A stretch of DNA of 64,000 bases, taken from NCBI RefSeq assembly GCF_900120005.1, contig NZ_LT635452.1, positions 248,001-312,000 on the forward strand, written 5' to 3'. The position numbers were made by a program, and so were the translations under genes. This document shows, one piece after another, positions 1 to 8,674 of this stretch (positions are counted from its first letter, which is position 1; every line of letters starts with the position of its first letter). The notes under the pieces are model-generated. The model saw nothing but the letters and a program-made list of their open reading frames with translations. It was not told the origin of the DNA and did no database searches. Source of the DNA: Holdemania sp. Marseille-P2844. GTDB taxonomy: Bacteria > Bacillota_I > Bacilli_A > Erysipelotrichales > Erysipelotrichaceae.

Positions 1-1681
1 CTCCGTTGTCATATTCCATTAAAATAAACGCATCGTTGCGCAGAGCCGCGCCGATGGCGGAACCCAGACCGATGTCCATACCGCCGTCGCCGCTGATCAT
101 GATGAAGGTGATCTCTCCTTTCGGTAATTCTCCGCGCTTCTGACGTTGATGAAACATTTCAGCCAGTCCGGCGACTGTCGCCGCGCCGTTTTGGAATAAA
201 TTATGCAAATAAGGAACTTTAAAGGAAGTCTTCGGATAGGAGGTCGTGACGACCATGCCGCAGCCGGTCTGAAACAACAAAACGACCAGGCCTTCGATAC
301 CTCGCAGCAACAGGTTCACATTGACGGGAATGCCGCATCCCGGACACGCTCCATGACCGGGCGCCAGCCGTTTCGGCATCGCGGTCGTCGCCGCGATCTG
401 TCCGCCCTGCACCTGCGGCCGGCCTTGTTCATTGAGCACACAGCGGGTGAATCCCAGCTCGGTATCGCCGGCGGACAACGGTTTAAAATACTCAGGCTCC
501 TGAACTGGCTGACCTTCGCTGATCTGCAGATAATCGAACTTCGGCAAATCCTGTCCAACGCATTCCTTGACCAGCTTTACCGCTTCTTCATAGTAAAAAT
601 CCTTGCCGCCCAAACCGTAGATCCGCGTATAAACCTCGCAATCCAGCTTTGCCTCCTGCAGTGCCGCCCGGATTTCCAGCGACATATTGCCGCCCTGCGC
701 CCCATAGCTGTCCTGCCGGTCCAGGATGATTAACGTCTGAGCGTGCGCGATCTTCTCGATCAGCTTTGCTTTGGGAAATGGCCGGATCATCGTGAGGGTC
801 GCCGCTCCCGCTTCGATGCCCTCTTTGCGCAGTTGATCGACGGCTTCTTTTAAGGTGTGGAACGTTGAGCCGAGCGCGAAAATCACGACGGCGGCGTCCT
901 CGGCCCGATAGGTTTCGACCAGATGCTGCGGCCGTCCGCTCAGTTCCTCAAATTCCTCAAACAACGGTTCGATTTCATTCAGCGCCTGTTCCATCGCTTC
1001 GTGCAGCTGATATTTGTTATTGATCAGATCCGGCTCATTCATATAGGATCCGATCGTCACCGGATGTTCTGTGTCCAAGATGTTAGTGCGTTTTCTGACC
1101 GGCCCGACGTAATCCTGAACGTCCTGATCGTCTGCGAAAATCATGCAGCGGCGTTTCTGATGACTGGTGAAGAAACCGTCGAAAGCGACCGCGACCGGCA
1201 GATTGACGGCTTCAGCCAGCTTCAGTCCGATCAGGTTGTAATCGTAGACCATCTGCACGCTGTTGGCGAACAGAATAATCCAGCCGCAGTTCAGCATCAT
1301 CATGATGTCGCTGTGATCGCCCTTGATCGACAGCGGTCCGGACACCGTGCGGCAGGCAACGTTCATAACCATCGGAAACCGGGTGCCTGACTGAACTGGC
1401 AGCTGCTCTAGCGCATAAAGCAGACCGTTGGCGCTGGTGGCGTTGAACACACGCCCGCCGCCGGTGCTGGCGCCGTAACAAATGCCGGCGGCGCTGTGCT
1501 CGCCTTCAGCCGCGATCAGGGAAATATCATGCAGTCCCTGGGCTTTCATGAGATCGAGGTTTTCGGCGATCTGCGTCGACGGGGTGATCGGATAATAGCC
1601 CATCACATGATAGTTGATCTGTTTGGCGGCCATCGCGGCCAGCTCGTTGCCGCTTTCGTACAGACTGATCTGTTTTTTCAT
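1..1681 (-). CDS. 2-oxoacid:ferredoxin oxidoreductase, fused alpha-beta chain (partial, runs off left edge)
   Basis: Open reading frame from ATG at 1681 to the window edge, about 560 codons without a stop (frame checked near 600 and 112). The first half is PorA-like: YYPITPSTQIAEN near the start, an AAEGEHSAAG segment, and a DRQDSYGAQGG region near residue 320. It continues in frame into a PorB-like half with HGACPGCGIP (Fe-S/TPP cysteines) and the TPP/Mg motif GDGGMDIGLGSA. Members of this family oxidise a 2-oxoacid such as pyruvate with CoA and ferredoxin, giving acyl-CoA, CO2 and reduced ferredoxin in the cytoplasm. Start and upstream stop overlap as ATGA with the gamma-delta gene, so the two are translationally coupled. 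Alpha and beta are usually separate genes in four-subunit enzymes. Substrate (pyruvate or a branched 2-oxoacid) cannot be told from sequence. Confidence 0.88.
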   Translation of the reverse strand, partial: MKKQISLYESGNELAAMAAKQINYHVMGYYPITPSTQIAENLDLMKAQGLHDISLIAAEGEHSAAGICYGASTGGGRVFNATSANGLLYALEQLPVQSGTRFPMVMNVACRTVSGPLSIKGDHSDIMMMLNCGWIILFANSVQMVYDYNLIGLKLAEAVNLPVAVAFDGFFTSHQKRRCMIFADDQDVQDYVGPVRKRTNILDTEHPVTIGSYMNEPDLINNKYQLHEAMEQALNEIEPLFEEFEELSGRPQHLVETYRAEDAAVVIFALGSTFHTLKEAVDQLRKEGIEAGAATLTMIRPFPKAKLIEKIAHAQTLIILDRQDSYGAQGGNMSLEIRAALQEAKLDCEVYTRIYGLGGKDFYYEEAVKLVKECVGQDLPKFDYLQISEGQPVQEPEYFKPLSAGDTELGFTRCVLNEQGRPQVQGGQIAATTAMPKRLAPGHGACPGCGIPVNVNLLLRGIEGLVVLLFQTGCGMVVTTSYPKTSFKVPYLHNLFQNGAATVAGLAEMFHQRQKRGELPKGEITFIMISGDGGMDIGLGSAIGAALRNDAFILMEYDNG

Positions 1682-2772
1682 CGCGCGGTTCCTCCTTTTT
1701 CCAGTATTTCTTCATTCGGCGATTCACTGGTAACCCAGCTGTTGGCACCGGTATGCGTCTGCCGCAGGTCTGGCGTTAACAGATCGCGCACCGGGGTAAA
1801 ATAATCCGGATGCGGATGTTCTTTTTCCTCACCGCGGGTCAGCGCGTGGGTCGGGCAGATGTCGACGCAGCGCAGGCAGCCTTTGCAGAACCGATAGTCC
1901 AGACCGCGGTTAAGCATCGTTTTCCGGCCTTTCAGCTCACCGGGGAAGAACTGAAACACCATATCCGGGCAGGTAGAATCGCACAGACCGCAGTGAATGC
2001 ATTTTTCCGGCTCAAACAAAGGCAGATAGCCTTCGCGGCTGGCGGACAGGTCGTTGCGGACGGAACTGCCGGGAATCGGGTTAACGCCGCCGATCGGCGC
2101 GGTTTTCCAGCCCCAGCCGCCGCTTTCGTTGTCAAAGGGAATCTCGGGATAGCGGTCGTCATCGAAATGATAGGCCCGGACTTCATCGTAGCCGCGCTGC
2201 ACGCCTTCCAAGTTGGCGCCTAAAAGATCCGGCGCTTTTGTGCCCAGCGTGGCGATCACGGCCTGTTTTACAGCGTCTAACGGGATAAAGCCGCTGACCT
2301 TCGCAATCGCGCCAAGCATGACCATGTTCACGCGGGATTTGGACTGCAAGGCCAGTGCGAGGGCGTCGACGCAGTAGATATCCCGGGCGGCCAGCTGCAT
2401 CCGCTCGCGGATGGCCGCGCCCTCGAGCGCGGTGTTGACGACAACCTGACAATGCCGCTGCACGCCGGCGTTCACCGGCAGCTTGCCGGCCATCGCTTCG
2501 TGGAACAATGCCAGGCAGTCGGGATGGCGGACCGGTGAATTGATGCGGATCTCCTGTGTCGGAGCGCTGTAACGGATAAAGGCCTTGACGGGCGAGCCGC
2601 GTTTCTCCGAGCCGTAGCTGGAAAAGCTGGCGGCGTTTAAGCCCAGCTGCACCGCGCCCAGCTCGCCCAGCAGCTTGCCGCACAGATTTGCGCCCAGACC
2701 GCCGATGCTTTCCAGCCGCATTTCATAATACCCCAGCTCATTGACCCGGGGCAGAGTGGTTTGGATGGTCAT
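1678..2772 (-). CDS. 2-oxoacid:ferredoxin oxidoreductase, fused gamma-delta chain
   Basis: 364 residues. The N-terminal part carries the PorG-like RLESIGGLGANLCGKLL segment typical of the gamma domain. The C-terminal part is a two-cluster ferredoxin (delta) with CIHCGLCDSTCP and CKGCLRCVDICP, each ligating a [4Fe-4S] cluster that passes electrons from the TPP site to external ferredoxin. The start at 2772 follows a clear AAGGAGG ribosome site. Its stop overlaps the start of the alpha-beta gene, so this is the first gene of a two-gene operon coding the whole enzyme. The upstream gap of about 210 bp is shared with the divergent M18 aminopeptidase. Confidence 0.88.
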   Translation of the reverse strand: MTIQTTLPRVNELGYYEMRLESIGGLGANLCGKLLGELGAVQLGLNAASFSSYGSEKRGSPVKAFIRYSAPTQEIRINSPVRHPDCLALFHEAMAGKLPVNAGVQRHCQVVVNTALEGAAIRERMQLAARDIYCVDALALALQSKSRVNMVMLGAIAKVSGFIPLDAVKQAVIATLGTKAPDLLGANLEGVQRGYDEVRAYHFDDDRYPEIPFDNESGGWGWKTAPIGGVNPIPGSSVRNDLSASREGYLPLFEPEKCIHCGLCDSTCPDMVFQFFPGELKGRKTMLNRGLDYRFCKGCLRCVDICPTHALTRGEEKEHPHPDYFTPVRDLLTPDLRQTHTGANSWVTSESPNEEILEKGGTAR

Positions 2773-2896
2773 GTCGTTTCCTCCTTGAATTCGTTCTTCA
2801 TGATTCTGCTAGTCATTCTGTCCGTTTTGCGTTGTTTTAACAGTCAAATCCGCCGGGAATTGATGTTTTTTATGTGTCGCTGACGGGGAAAATGAG

Positions 2897-2902
2897 TATA
2901 AT
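2897..2902 (+). promoter_or_regulatory. -10 box before M18 aminopeptidase gene
   Basis: A perfect TATAAT lies 82 bp before the chosen start codon at 2984. No convincing -35 is present 16-18 bp upstream, so the assignment rests mostly on the -10. Confidence 0.4.
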
Positions 2903-2983
2903 TGAGATGACGCAGTTTTCTGCGGCTAAGTTTTAGGAATGAAAATTTCGGGAATTTCCGAAAAATCGAACGAGGTGAAGAAA

Positions 2984-4300
2984 ATGGAATACACAGAAAT
3001 TCAAGACATGCTTGATTTTATTGCGGCCAGTCCAACCAGCTTTCAGGCGGTGGAGCAGCTGAAAGCGCGGTTAGCGGAAGCCGGGTATGAAGAACAAGTG
3101 GAGAGCGCAGCCTGGACATTGACGCCGGGCGGCCGTTATTTTACGATCCGCAATCATTCGAGTCTGCTGGCATGGCAGATGCCGGAAACGCTGGACCAGC
3201 TGAGCTTCAACATCGTCGCTTCCCACAGCGATGCTCCGACCTTTAAGCTGAAGCCGAATGCCGTTATTTGTGAAAACGGATATCTCAAGCTGAACACGGA
3301 GGGCTACGGCGGCATGCTTTGCAGCACCTGGATGGACCGTCCGCTGGGGCTGGCCGGCCGGGTAATCGTGCGCGAGGGCGAACAGATTGTCAGCCGGTAT
3401 CTCAATATAGAACGGCCGTTGCTGACGATTCCTTCTTTAGCGATCCACATGAACCGGGAAGCCAATACCAACGCCAGCTACAACGCTCAGAAGGATATGC
3501 TTCCGCTGATCGGCCTGGGCAGCGAGCCGTTTGACATGAAAGCGCTGCTGGCGGAAGAACTGGGGATCGCTCAGGCGGATGTGCTCAGCTTTGATCTGTA
3601 CTTAACTTGTCTGCAGAAAGGCTATGTCTGGGGCCGGCATCACGAGTTTATTTCGAGTCCGCATCTCGATGATCTGCAATGCGCCTATACGACGCTGCAG
3701 GGATTTCTGCAGGGACACAGCCGCCGGTCGCTGAACGTGTACTGCTGCTTCGATAACGAGGAAGTTGGCAGCCGCACGCGTCAGGGCGCGGCCTCGGCCT
3801 TTTTGATCGACACGCTGCGGCGGATTTTGTCCGCGGTGCAGCTGAAAGAAGAGGAGCTGCAGCGGGCATTGGCCTCGTCGCTGATGATTTCCGCCGATAA
3901 TGCTCACGCCGTTCATCCCAATGTGCCGGAGAAATCCGATCCGACCAACCGCGTCTATTTGAACCAGGGCATCGTGATCAAATACAACGCCAACCAGAGC
4001 TATACCTCCGATGCGATCAGCTCCGCGTTGTTTGTCGAGCTGTGCCGTCAGGCCGGCGTCAAAACGCAGTATTTCACCAACCGCTCGGATTTGAAGGGCG
4101 GCGGAACGCTCGGCAGCATCAGCACTTCGCAGGTCAGCATCGCTTCAGTCGATATCGGATTACCGCAGCTGGCCATGCATTCGTGCAATGAAACAGCCGG
4201 GATCGAAGACAGCGCGGCGATGATCCGGGCGATCAGGCAGTTTTACAGCACGCACCGCTGCATGCCGGAGGAAGGCGTGCTGATTCAGCAGGCGGATTAA
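2984..4300 (+). CDS. apeB: M18 family aminopeptidase
   Basis: 438 residues from ATG 2984, chosen because GAGGTG sits 7 bp upstream; a longer in-frame start at 2939 has no ribosome site. Family M18 metallopeptidase, a cytosolic di-zinc enzyme removing N-terminal (often acidic) residues from peptides. Visible metal and catalytic residues are His81 in VASHSDAP, Asp229 in SSPHLDD, the Glu pair in DNEEVGSRTRQGA near 259-263, the aspartate in SADNAHAVHP, and the His in MHSCNETAG near the C-terminus. Length matches the family. It is followed 57 bp later by an HD hydrolase gene on the same strand. Confidence 0.93.
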   Translation: MEYTEIQDMLDFIAASPTSFQAVEQLKARLAEAGYEEQVESAAWTLTPGGRYFTIRNHSSLLAWQMPETLDQLSFNIVASHSDAPTFKLKPNAVICENGYLKLNTEGYGGMLCSTWMDRPLGLAGRVIVREGEQIVSRYLNIERPLLTIPSLAIHMNREANTNASYNAQKDMLPLIGLGSEPFDMKALLAEELGIAQADVLSFDLYLTCLQKGYVWGRHHEFISSPHLDDLQCAYTTLQGFLQGHSRRSLNVYCCFDNEEVGSRTRQGAASAFLIDTLRRILSAVQLKEEELQRALASSLMISADNAHAVHPNVPEKSDPTNRVYLNQGIVIKYNANQSYTSDAISSALFVELCRQAGVKTQYFTNRSDLKGGGTLGSISTSQVSIASVDIGLPQLAMHSCNETAGIEDSAAMIRAIRQFYSTHRCMPEEGVLIQQAD

Positions 4301-4357
4301 AACGCGGCTGCCGGTCCATAGTAAAAACAGCGGAAACCGCGGGAAGGAGCGAGGCCG

Positions 4358-5017
4358 ATGATTACCGTTGAACAAGTCAGAAACAATCCCCAGGTCAGAA
4401 CTTATATCCAGAAGGCGGACGAAGCGTTGGCGGCACTGGGGTACACAGAGCACAGCTTCGCGCATGTCGGCAAGGTTGCCAAGGAAGCCCGGGAAATTTT
4501 ATTAACGCTCGGCTACAGTCCGCGGGAAGCAGAGCTGGCGGAGATCGCCGGATGGCTGCACGATATCGGCAACGTGATCAACCGGGTCGATCATGCGCAG
4601 AGCGGCGCGGTCATGGCTTTCCGCATTCTGGACAAGCTGGGTGCAGAGGCGGAGGAAATCTCGACGATCATCAGCGCGATCGGCAATCATGACGAAAGCA
4701 CGGCTTATCCGGTCAACCCGATTGCGGCGGCGTTGATCCTGGCGGATAAAACCGACGTCCGGCGCTCGCGTGTGCGCAACCGCGACTTCGCGACGTTTGA
4801 CATTCACGACCGGGTCAACTATGCGGTTCATCAATCGCGGACGGAAATTACTGCCGATCATCAGAAGATCATTCTGGACTTAAAAATTGATACGCAGATT
4901 TCCGCGGTCATGGATTATTTTGAAATTTTTATGCAGCGCATGCTGCTGTGCCGCAAAGCGGCGGAAAAACTCGGTCTGACGTTTTCGCTGGTGATTAACG
5001 ATCAGATCATCTTATAG
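4358..5017 (+). CDS. HD domain-containing phosphohydrolase
   Basis: 219 residues, ATG at 4358 with GGAAGGAG upstream. HD-superfamily metal ligands are visible: His in EHSFAHV near residue 33, the HD doublet in GWLHDIGNV, a later His in IGNHDES and an Asp in LADKTDVRRSR. Such proteins hydrolyse phosphate esters, often of nucleotides, but the substrate cannot be inferred. Its stop is 14 bp before the methionine aminopeptidase start, so the two are probably co-transcribed. Confidence 0.85.
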   Translation: MITVEQVRNNPQVRTYIQKADEALAALGYTEHSFAHVGKVAKEAREILLTLGYSPREAELAEIAGWLHDIGNVINRVDHAQSGAVMAFRILDKLGAEAEEISTIISAIGNHDESTAYPVNPIAAALILADKTDVRRSRVRNRDFATFDIHDRVNYAVHQSRTEITADHQKIILDLKIDTQISAVMDYFEIFMQRMLLCRKAAEKLGLTFSLVINDQIIL

Positions 5018-5031
5018 AGAGAAGGCGAAAT

Positions 5032-5910
5032 ATGAAGCGAATTCATCTTAAACCCCAGGATCCATGCTGGTGCGGCAGCGGCCGTCCGTATGGCGAATGT
5101 CATCAGGCGTTCGATCAGAAAATTGCGTATTATAAAAAACGCGGCCACATCGTTCCCCCGCACAGCCTGATTCGCACTCCGGCAGAAATCGCCGGGATCC
5201 AAGCCAGTGCCGAGATCAATACCGCGGTGCTGGATGCCGTTGCGGCGGCGATTCATGAAGGAATGAGCACGGAGGAGATCGACAAGATTGTCGATGAGAC
5301 GACGACTGCGCGCGGGGCAATCTGCGCTCCGCTGAACTACGAGGGCTATCCGAAAAGCGTCTGCACCTCCGTCAACAACGAGGTCTGCCATGGAATTCCC
5401 AGCCACCGGCGGAAGCTGAAGTCCGGCGATATCGTCAATGTCGACGTTTCGACGATTTACAACGGATTTTATTCCGATGCTTCAAGGATGTTTATGATCG
5501 GACAGGTCAGCGACGAAAACCGCCGGCTGGTTGAAGAAACGAAAGAATGCCTCAACCGCGGCATCGCGGCGGCTCAGGCCTGGCATTTTGTCGGCGATAT
5601 CGGCGCGGCCGTGCAGAGCTATGCGGAAAGCTGCGGTTATTCCGTCGTGCGCGAGCTGGGCGGCCACGGCGTCGGTATCAAGTTCCACGACGATCCGTTT
5701 GTTTCCCACGTCGGCAAGAAAAACACCGGGATGCTTTTGGTGCCGGGGATGGTGATGACGGTTGAGCCGATGATCAACATGGGCGGCGCACGCGTGGAAA
5801 TGGACCGCTACAACGGCTGGACGATTTACACGCAGGACGGCAAATCGTCGGCGCAATGGGAGCATACGATCCTCATCACCGAGGAAGGCCCGCAGATTCT
5901 GACGTATTAA
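5032..5910 (+). CDS. map: Type I methionine aminopeptidase with N-terminal SEC-C zinc motif
   Basis: 292 residues. The N-terminus holds PCWCGSGRPYGECH, a SEC-C metal-binding motif, followed by a pita-bread peptidase domain. Metal ligands visible are Asp in NVDVST, Asp in FYSDASR, His in GGHGVG, Glu in MTVEPM and Glu in QWEHT. The enzyme removes the initiator methionine from nascent proteins. SEC-C zinc motifs are also seen on SecA and are thought to assist ribosome docking; that role here is inference. GAGAAGG ribosome site precedes the ATG. Confidence 0.93.
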   Translation: MKRIHLKPQDPCWCGSGRPYGECHQAFDQKIAYYKKRGHIVPPHSLIRTPAEIAGIQASAEINTAVLDAVAAAIHEGMSTEEIDKIVDETTTARGAICAPLNYEGYPKSVCTSVNNEVCHGIPSHRRKLKSGDIVNVDVSTIYNGFYSDASRMFMIGQVSDENRRLVEETKECLNRGIAAAQAWHFVGDIGAAVQSYAESCGYSVVRELGGHGVGIKFHDDPFVSHVGKKNTGMLLVPGMVMTVEPMINMGGARVEMDRYNGWTIYTQDGKSSAQWEHTILITEEGPQILTY

Positions 5911-5959
5911 CGTGCTGTTCAAGCAGCACGACGATGAAAATCCGAAGGGAGATCTACGC

Positions 5960-6469
5960 ATGGAAAATCAAGTTTTAGACGCGATCTTTAACCGCCGCAG
6001 TATCCGCCGGTACACAGATCAGCCCGTCAGCAGCGATCAGCTGGATTTAATTCTCAAAGCGGGGCAGGCGGCGCCGAGCGCGATGAATCAACAGCCATGG
6101 TATTTTGTGGCGATCCAGCGTAAGGATATGATCGAACAGCTGGCTTCCTTATTGACGGAGAACGAAGATCCCTATTATAACGCGCCGTTGTTAATCGTCG
6201 TGTTCGCCGATAAAAAGGCTTATTCGCCGGTAACCGACGCTGCGCTGGCGATTGCCAATATGATGCTGGCGGCGCAGGCGCTGCAGTTGGGGACGTGCTG
6301 GATCGATTACAGCCGCCACGTGTTCAATCATCCGAAGTTTGCCGGATTATCCGCCTCGCTGGGCGTGCCGCAGGACTATCTCTGCGTCGGTTCGTTGGTC
6401 GTAGGAACCCCGGCAGAACAGCCGGAAGCGCATCCGGTCAAGTCGGAAACGATGACGGTCGTGGCCTGA
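5960..6469 (+). CDS. Nitroreductase family protein
   Basis: 169 residues from ATG 5960, chosen over an upstream in-frame ATG at 5912 because AGGGAGA lies just before it. The N-terminus shows the family signature NRRSIRRYTDQPV and the FMN-contacting APSAMNQQPW stretch; the C-terminal part includes LCVGSLVVGTPAEQP. These are FMN-dependent NAD(P)H oxidoreductases acting on nitroaromatics, quinones or other acceptors. A strong terminator follows at 6497, so this gene ends the transcription unit begun upstream. Confidence 0.88.
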   Translation: MENQVLDAIFNRRSIRRYTDQPVSSDQLDLILKAGQAAPSAMNQQPWYFVAIQRKDMIEQLASLLTENEDPYYNAPLLIVVFADKKAYSPVTDAALAIANMMLAAQALQLGTCWIDYSRHVFNHPKFAGLSASLGVPQDYLCVGSLVVGTPAEQPEAHPVKSETMTVVA

Positions 6470-6496
6470 TCATTTATCCCCAAATATAAAATAAAG

Positions 6497-6537
6497 CCGC
6501 AGTTTCACGGGTTGTTAACCTGAAACTGTGGTTTTTC
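6497..6537 (+). terminator. Intrinsic terminator after nitroreductase gene
   Basis: An 11-bp stem (6497-6507 with 6521-6531, one G-U pair), with a smaller GGTT/AACC helix inside the loop, followed by TTTTTCT. Confidence 0.85.
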
Positions 6538-6630
6538 TATTGTTTAACGAATTTTGCGTTTGAGTTTCCTCATTTCTGTTCATCCTAATACCAGCGAACA
6601 AAGCTTGAAAATACCGAAGGAGGAAACATC

Positions 6631-7293
6631 ATGTTTAAACATCAGAAGAAACTGCTGCATCCGGTCAAGGTCAAGAAACCGAATCCTACTTATGCCGCAT
6701 TGCTGCAGGAACAGTTAGGCGGGCCGCAGGGTGAGATGAAGGCGGCAATGCAGTATTTCGCCCAGAGTCTGCGGATTCAGGATAAGGAAATCAAGGATTT
6801 ATTTCTCGATATTGCGGCGGAGGAATTATGCCACATGGAAATTGTCGCCGAGATGATCAATCAGCTCAACGGCGATCAGCTCAACGCCAAGGAAGCAACC
6901 GTCGGCGGCATGGAAGCTCATGTGCTGACCGGCTTGACGCCGATTTTAGCTAATGCGTCCGGTTTTCTGTGGACAGCGGCATATGTGAATGAAACCGGCG
7001 ATCTGGCTGCTGATTTATTGTCCGATATCGCGGCGGAGCAGCGGGCAAAGGTCGTTTATCAGTATTTATACCGGCAGATTGAGGACGAAGGCGTGCGCGA
7101 GGTCATCGACTTTTTATTAAACCGTGAGGAAGCACACAACACGATGTTCCGGCAGGCGTTTAACCGGATTGTTGACAGCGGTTCTCAGAAAGACTGGGGC
7201 GTGACTTCCGATTCCCGGATTTATTTCGATTTGTCGGGCGATGGCCAGCATTTCGATCCCGCACGTAAAAATCCGCCGGAATTCAAGGAATAA
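6631..7293 (+). CDS. Manganese catalase family protein (CotJC-like)
   Basis: 220 residues after an AAGGAGG site. A four-helix ferritin-like fold is indicated by the di-metal ligands: Glu in QGEMKAAMQYF, the EELCHME motif near residues 66-72, a later Glu in AAEQRAK, and NREEAHN near 168. Family members dismutate hydrogen peroxide with a di-manganese centre; short ones resemble the spore-coat protein CotJC. The role is probably peroxide protection. It stands alone between two terminators. Confidence 0.85.
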   Translation: MFKHQKKLLHPVKVKKPNPTYAALLQEQLGGPQGEMKAAMQYFAQSLRIQDKEIKDLFLDIAAEELCHMEIVAEMINQLNGDQLNAKEATVGGMEAHVLTGLTPILANASGFLWTAAYVNETGDLAADLLSDIAAEQRAKVVYQYLYRQIEDEGVREVIDFLLNREEAHNTMFRQAFNRIVDSGSQKDWGVTSDSRIYFDLSGDGQHFDPARKNPPEFKE

Positions 7294-7377
7294 AGGGCGT
7301 CGAGAAGAACCGGAGGGCTGCGAGTATGGCGTGAAATGCCGGCTTTCTGTTCAGGATTAATGTAAAATATCAAAATG

Positions 7378-7416
7378 AAACCGCGCTTCAATTTTCGATC
7401 CCAGCGCGGTTTTTTG
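7378..7416. terminator. Bidirectional terminator between Mn-catalase and azlD
   Basis: Perfect 10-bp stem AAACCGCGCT / AGCGCGGTTT with a T-run on the plus side and an A/T-rich flank on the other, lying between convergent genes. Confidence 0.85.
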
Positions 7417-7444
7417 AATGTATACGTTTTTTGATTCTATTTTA

Positions 7445-7756
7445 TTATAAAAGGATCAGTTCCACCACATATACCGCGGCGCAAGCCGCCAGCGCAACGG
7501 TCAGCAGCCCCTTGCCGCGCCACCCCAGCGTTAATGCTGTCACCAGCCCAGCCACAGCACTGGGCCAGCAGCGGGTACTTGTTAAAATCGCCGGGAAGGT
7601 CATCGCCGCCAGCACGGCATAGGGAACATAGAACAAAAAGCTTTGGATAAACGGATTTTCAATCTTCTTCTGAAAGATGAGAATCGGCGCTGCGCGCAGA
7701 AGATAGGTGACCCCGGCCATGACCAGCGTATAAATCAAGATCGACGGATTATTCAT
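7445..7756 (-). CDS. azlD: AzlD family branched-chain amino acid export subunit
   Basis: 103 residues from ATG 7756, preceded by AGGAGGTG; the longer frame upstream lies inside azlC and has no ribosome site. About four hydrophobic segments are visible, beginning with ILIYTLVMAGVTYLLRAAP, which carries the family's RxxP region. AzlD is the small partner of AzlC in a membrane exporter of branched-chain amino acids. Its start overlaps the azlC stop by 8 nt (ATGAATAA), showing coupled translation. Confidence 0.9.
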   Translation of the reverse strand: MNNPSILIYTLVMAGVTYLLRAAPILIFQKKIENPFIQSFLFYVPYAVLAAMTFPAILTSTRCWPSAVAGLVTALTLGWRGKGLLTVALAACAAVYVVELILL

Positions 7757-8474
7757 GATCGTGCACCTCCTGAACCGGGAACAGCCAGGCGCCCAAAGCT
7801 GCCGCGGCCAGCGTAGAGAGAATGATTGAAAAACCTTCGGAAATCCAGCTGAACAGCGGACAGACATGAAGCGTCACGCTCATTGCCACGGCGATTCCCA
7901 CGACGATGGCCACGGACTTTAACTGCCGGGCAACCGGAGCGACGATCGCGATAAACATCCCGTAAATCGCAACGGCGAAGGCCGCGCGCACCGCTTCCGG
8001 AAGCAGGGCGCTGAACGCACAGCCTAAAAACGTGCCGCCGACCCAGCCTGCCATAGGCGTCAGGATCAGCCCCAGCATATAGTGAAATTGGACGACTGGG
8101 TGGCTGACGGCAACCGCGAAGATTTCATCGGTATTGCCAAACGCCAGCATGGCTTTTTGCAGACGGGACATCGCCGGATCCAGCTTCTGCGCCAGAGAGA
8201 GAGACATCAGGGCATAGCGTAAATTGATCACCAGCGTGGTCAGCGCCATTTCGAATAACGATGCCTGCGACTGAATCAAAGTCAAGCCGGCAAACTGGCC
8301 GGCGGAGGTGAGATTGGTCGCCGAGATCATCACCGCTTCGCCTGCGGACAAACCCGCCGCCGCAGCCGCCATGCCGAAGGTAAACGACACTGAAAGATAA
8401 CCCAGCGCGATCGGCAGCCCATCTTTTGCACCCTGTTTCCACCCCAAATTGTTCTGCATCATCGTGTTCCACAT
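7749..8474 (-). CDS. azlC: AzlC family branched-chain amino acid permease
   Basis: About 241 residues. The family signature GLPIALGYLSVSFTFG is near the N-terminus and there are about six membrane spans. The start is uncertain: in-frame ATG codons lie at 8531, 8504, 8474 and 8462, but a promoter (8503-8531) overlaps the first two, so initiation at 8474 or 8462 is more likely; neither has a textbook ribosome site. AzlC forms the larger subunit of the AzlCD exporter and is coupled to azlD. Confidence 0.88.
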   Translation of the reverse strand: MWNTMMQNNLGWKQGAKDGLPIALGYLSVSFTFGMAAAAAGLSAGEAVMISATNLTSAGQFAGLTLIQSQASLFEMALTTLVINLRYALMSLSLAQKLDPAMSRLQKAMLAFGNTDEIFAVAVSHPVVQFHYMLGLILTPMAGWVGGTFLGCAFSALLPEAVRAAFAVAIYGMFIAIVAPVARQLKSVAIVVGIAVAMSVTLHVCPLFSWISEGFSIILSTLAAAALGAWLFPVQEVHDHE

Positions 8475-8502
8475 CCCCCAACTCTGTTTTGATTTATCTT
8501 TC

Positions 8503-8531
8503 ATTCTAGGTTTTTCACACTTTTTCGTCAA
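8503..8531 (-). promoter_or_regulatory. azlCD promoter
   Basis: On the minus strand TTGACG (8526-8531), a 17-bp spacer and TAGAAT (8503-8508). The -10 covers an in-frame ATG at 8504, arguing for a downstream start. Confidence 0.65.
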
Positions 8532-8583
8532 CGGTCAGGATCAAAAAAATGCGCTTTCCGCTTAAAAAATTGAGCATCGGCGG

Positions 8584-8611
8584 TTGGCGAAGGGCGGCTT
8601 TATGCTATAAT
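8584..8611 (+). promoter_or_regulatory. ppaC promoter
   Basis: TTGGCG (8584-8589), 16-bp spacer, extended TGCTATAAT with the -10 at 8606-8611, 64 bp before the start codon. Confidence 0.7.
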
Positions 8612-8674
8612 AACGCTATAAGGAAGACCGCCGCTCAATCGAGACGGCGCAGGAAAAAATGATAGGGTGAATTT

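Noticed and set aside
203-733. Plus-strand frame of 176 codons
   Set aside because: Lies opposite the alpha-beta oxidoreductase gene; composition is that of an antisense shadow and there is no ribosome site.
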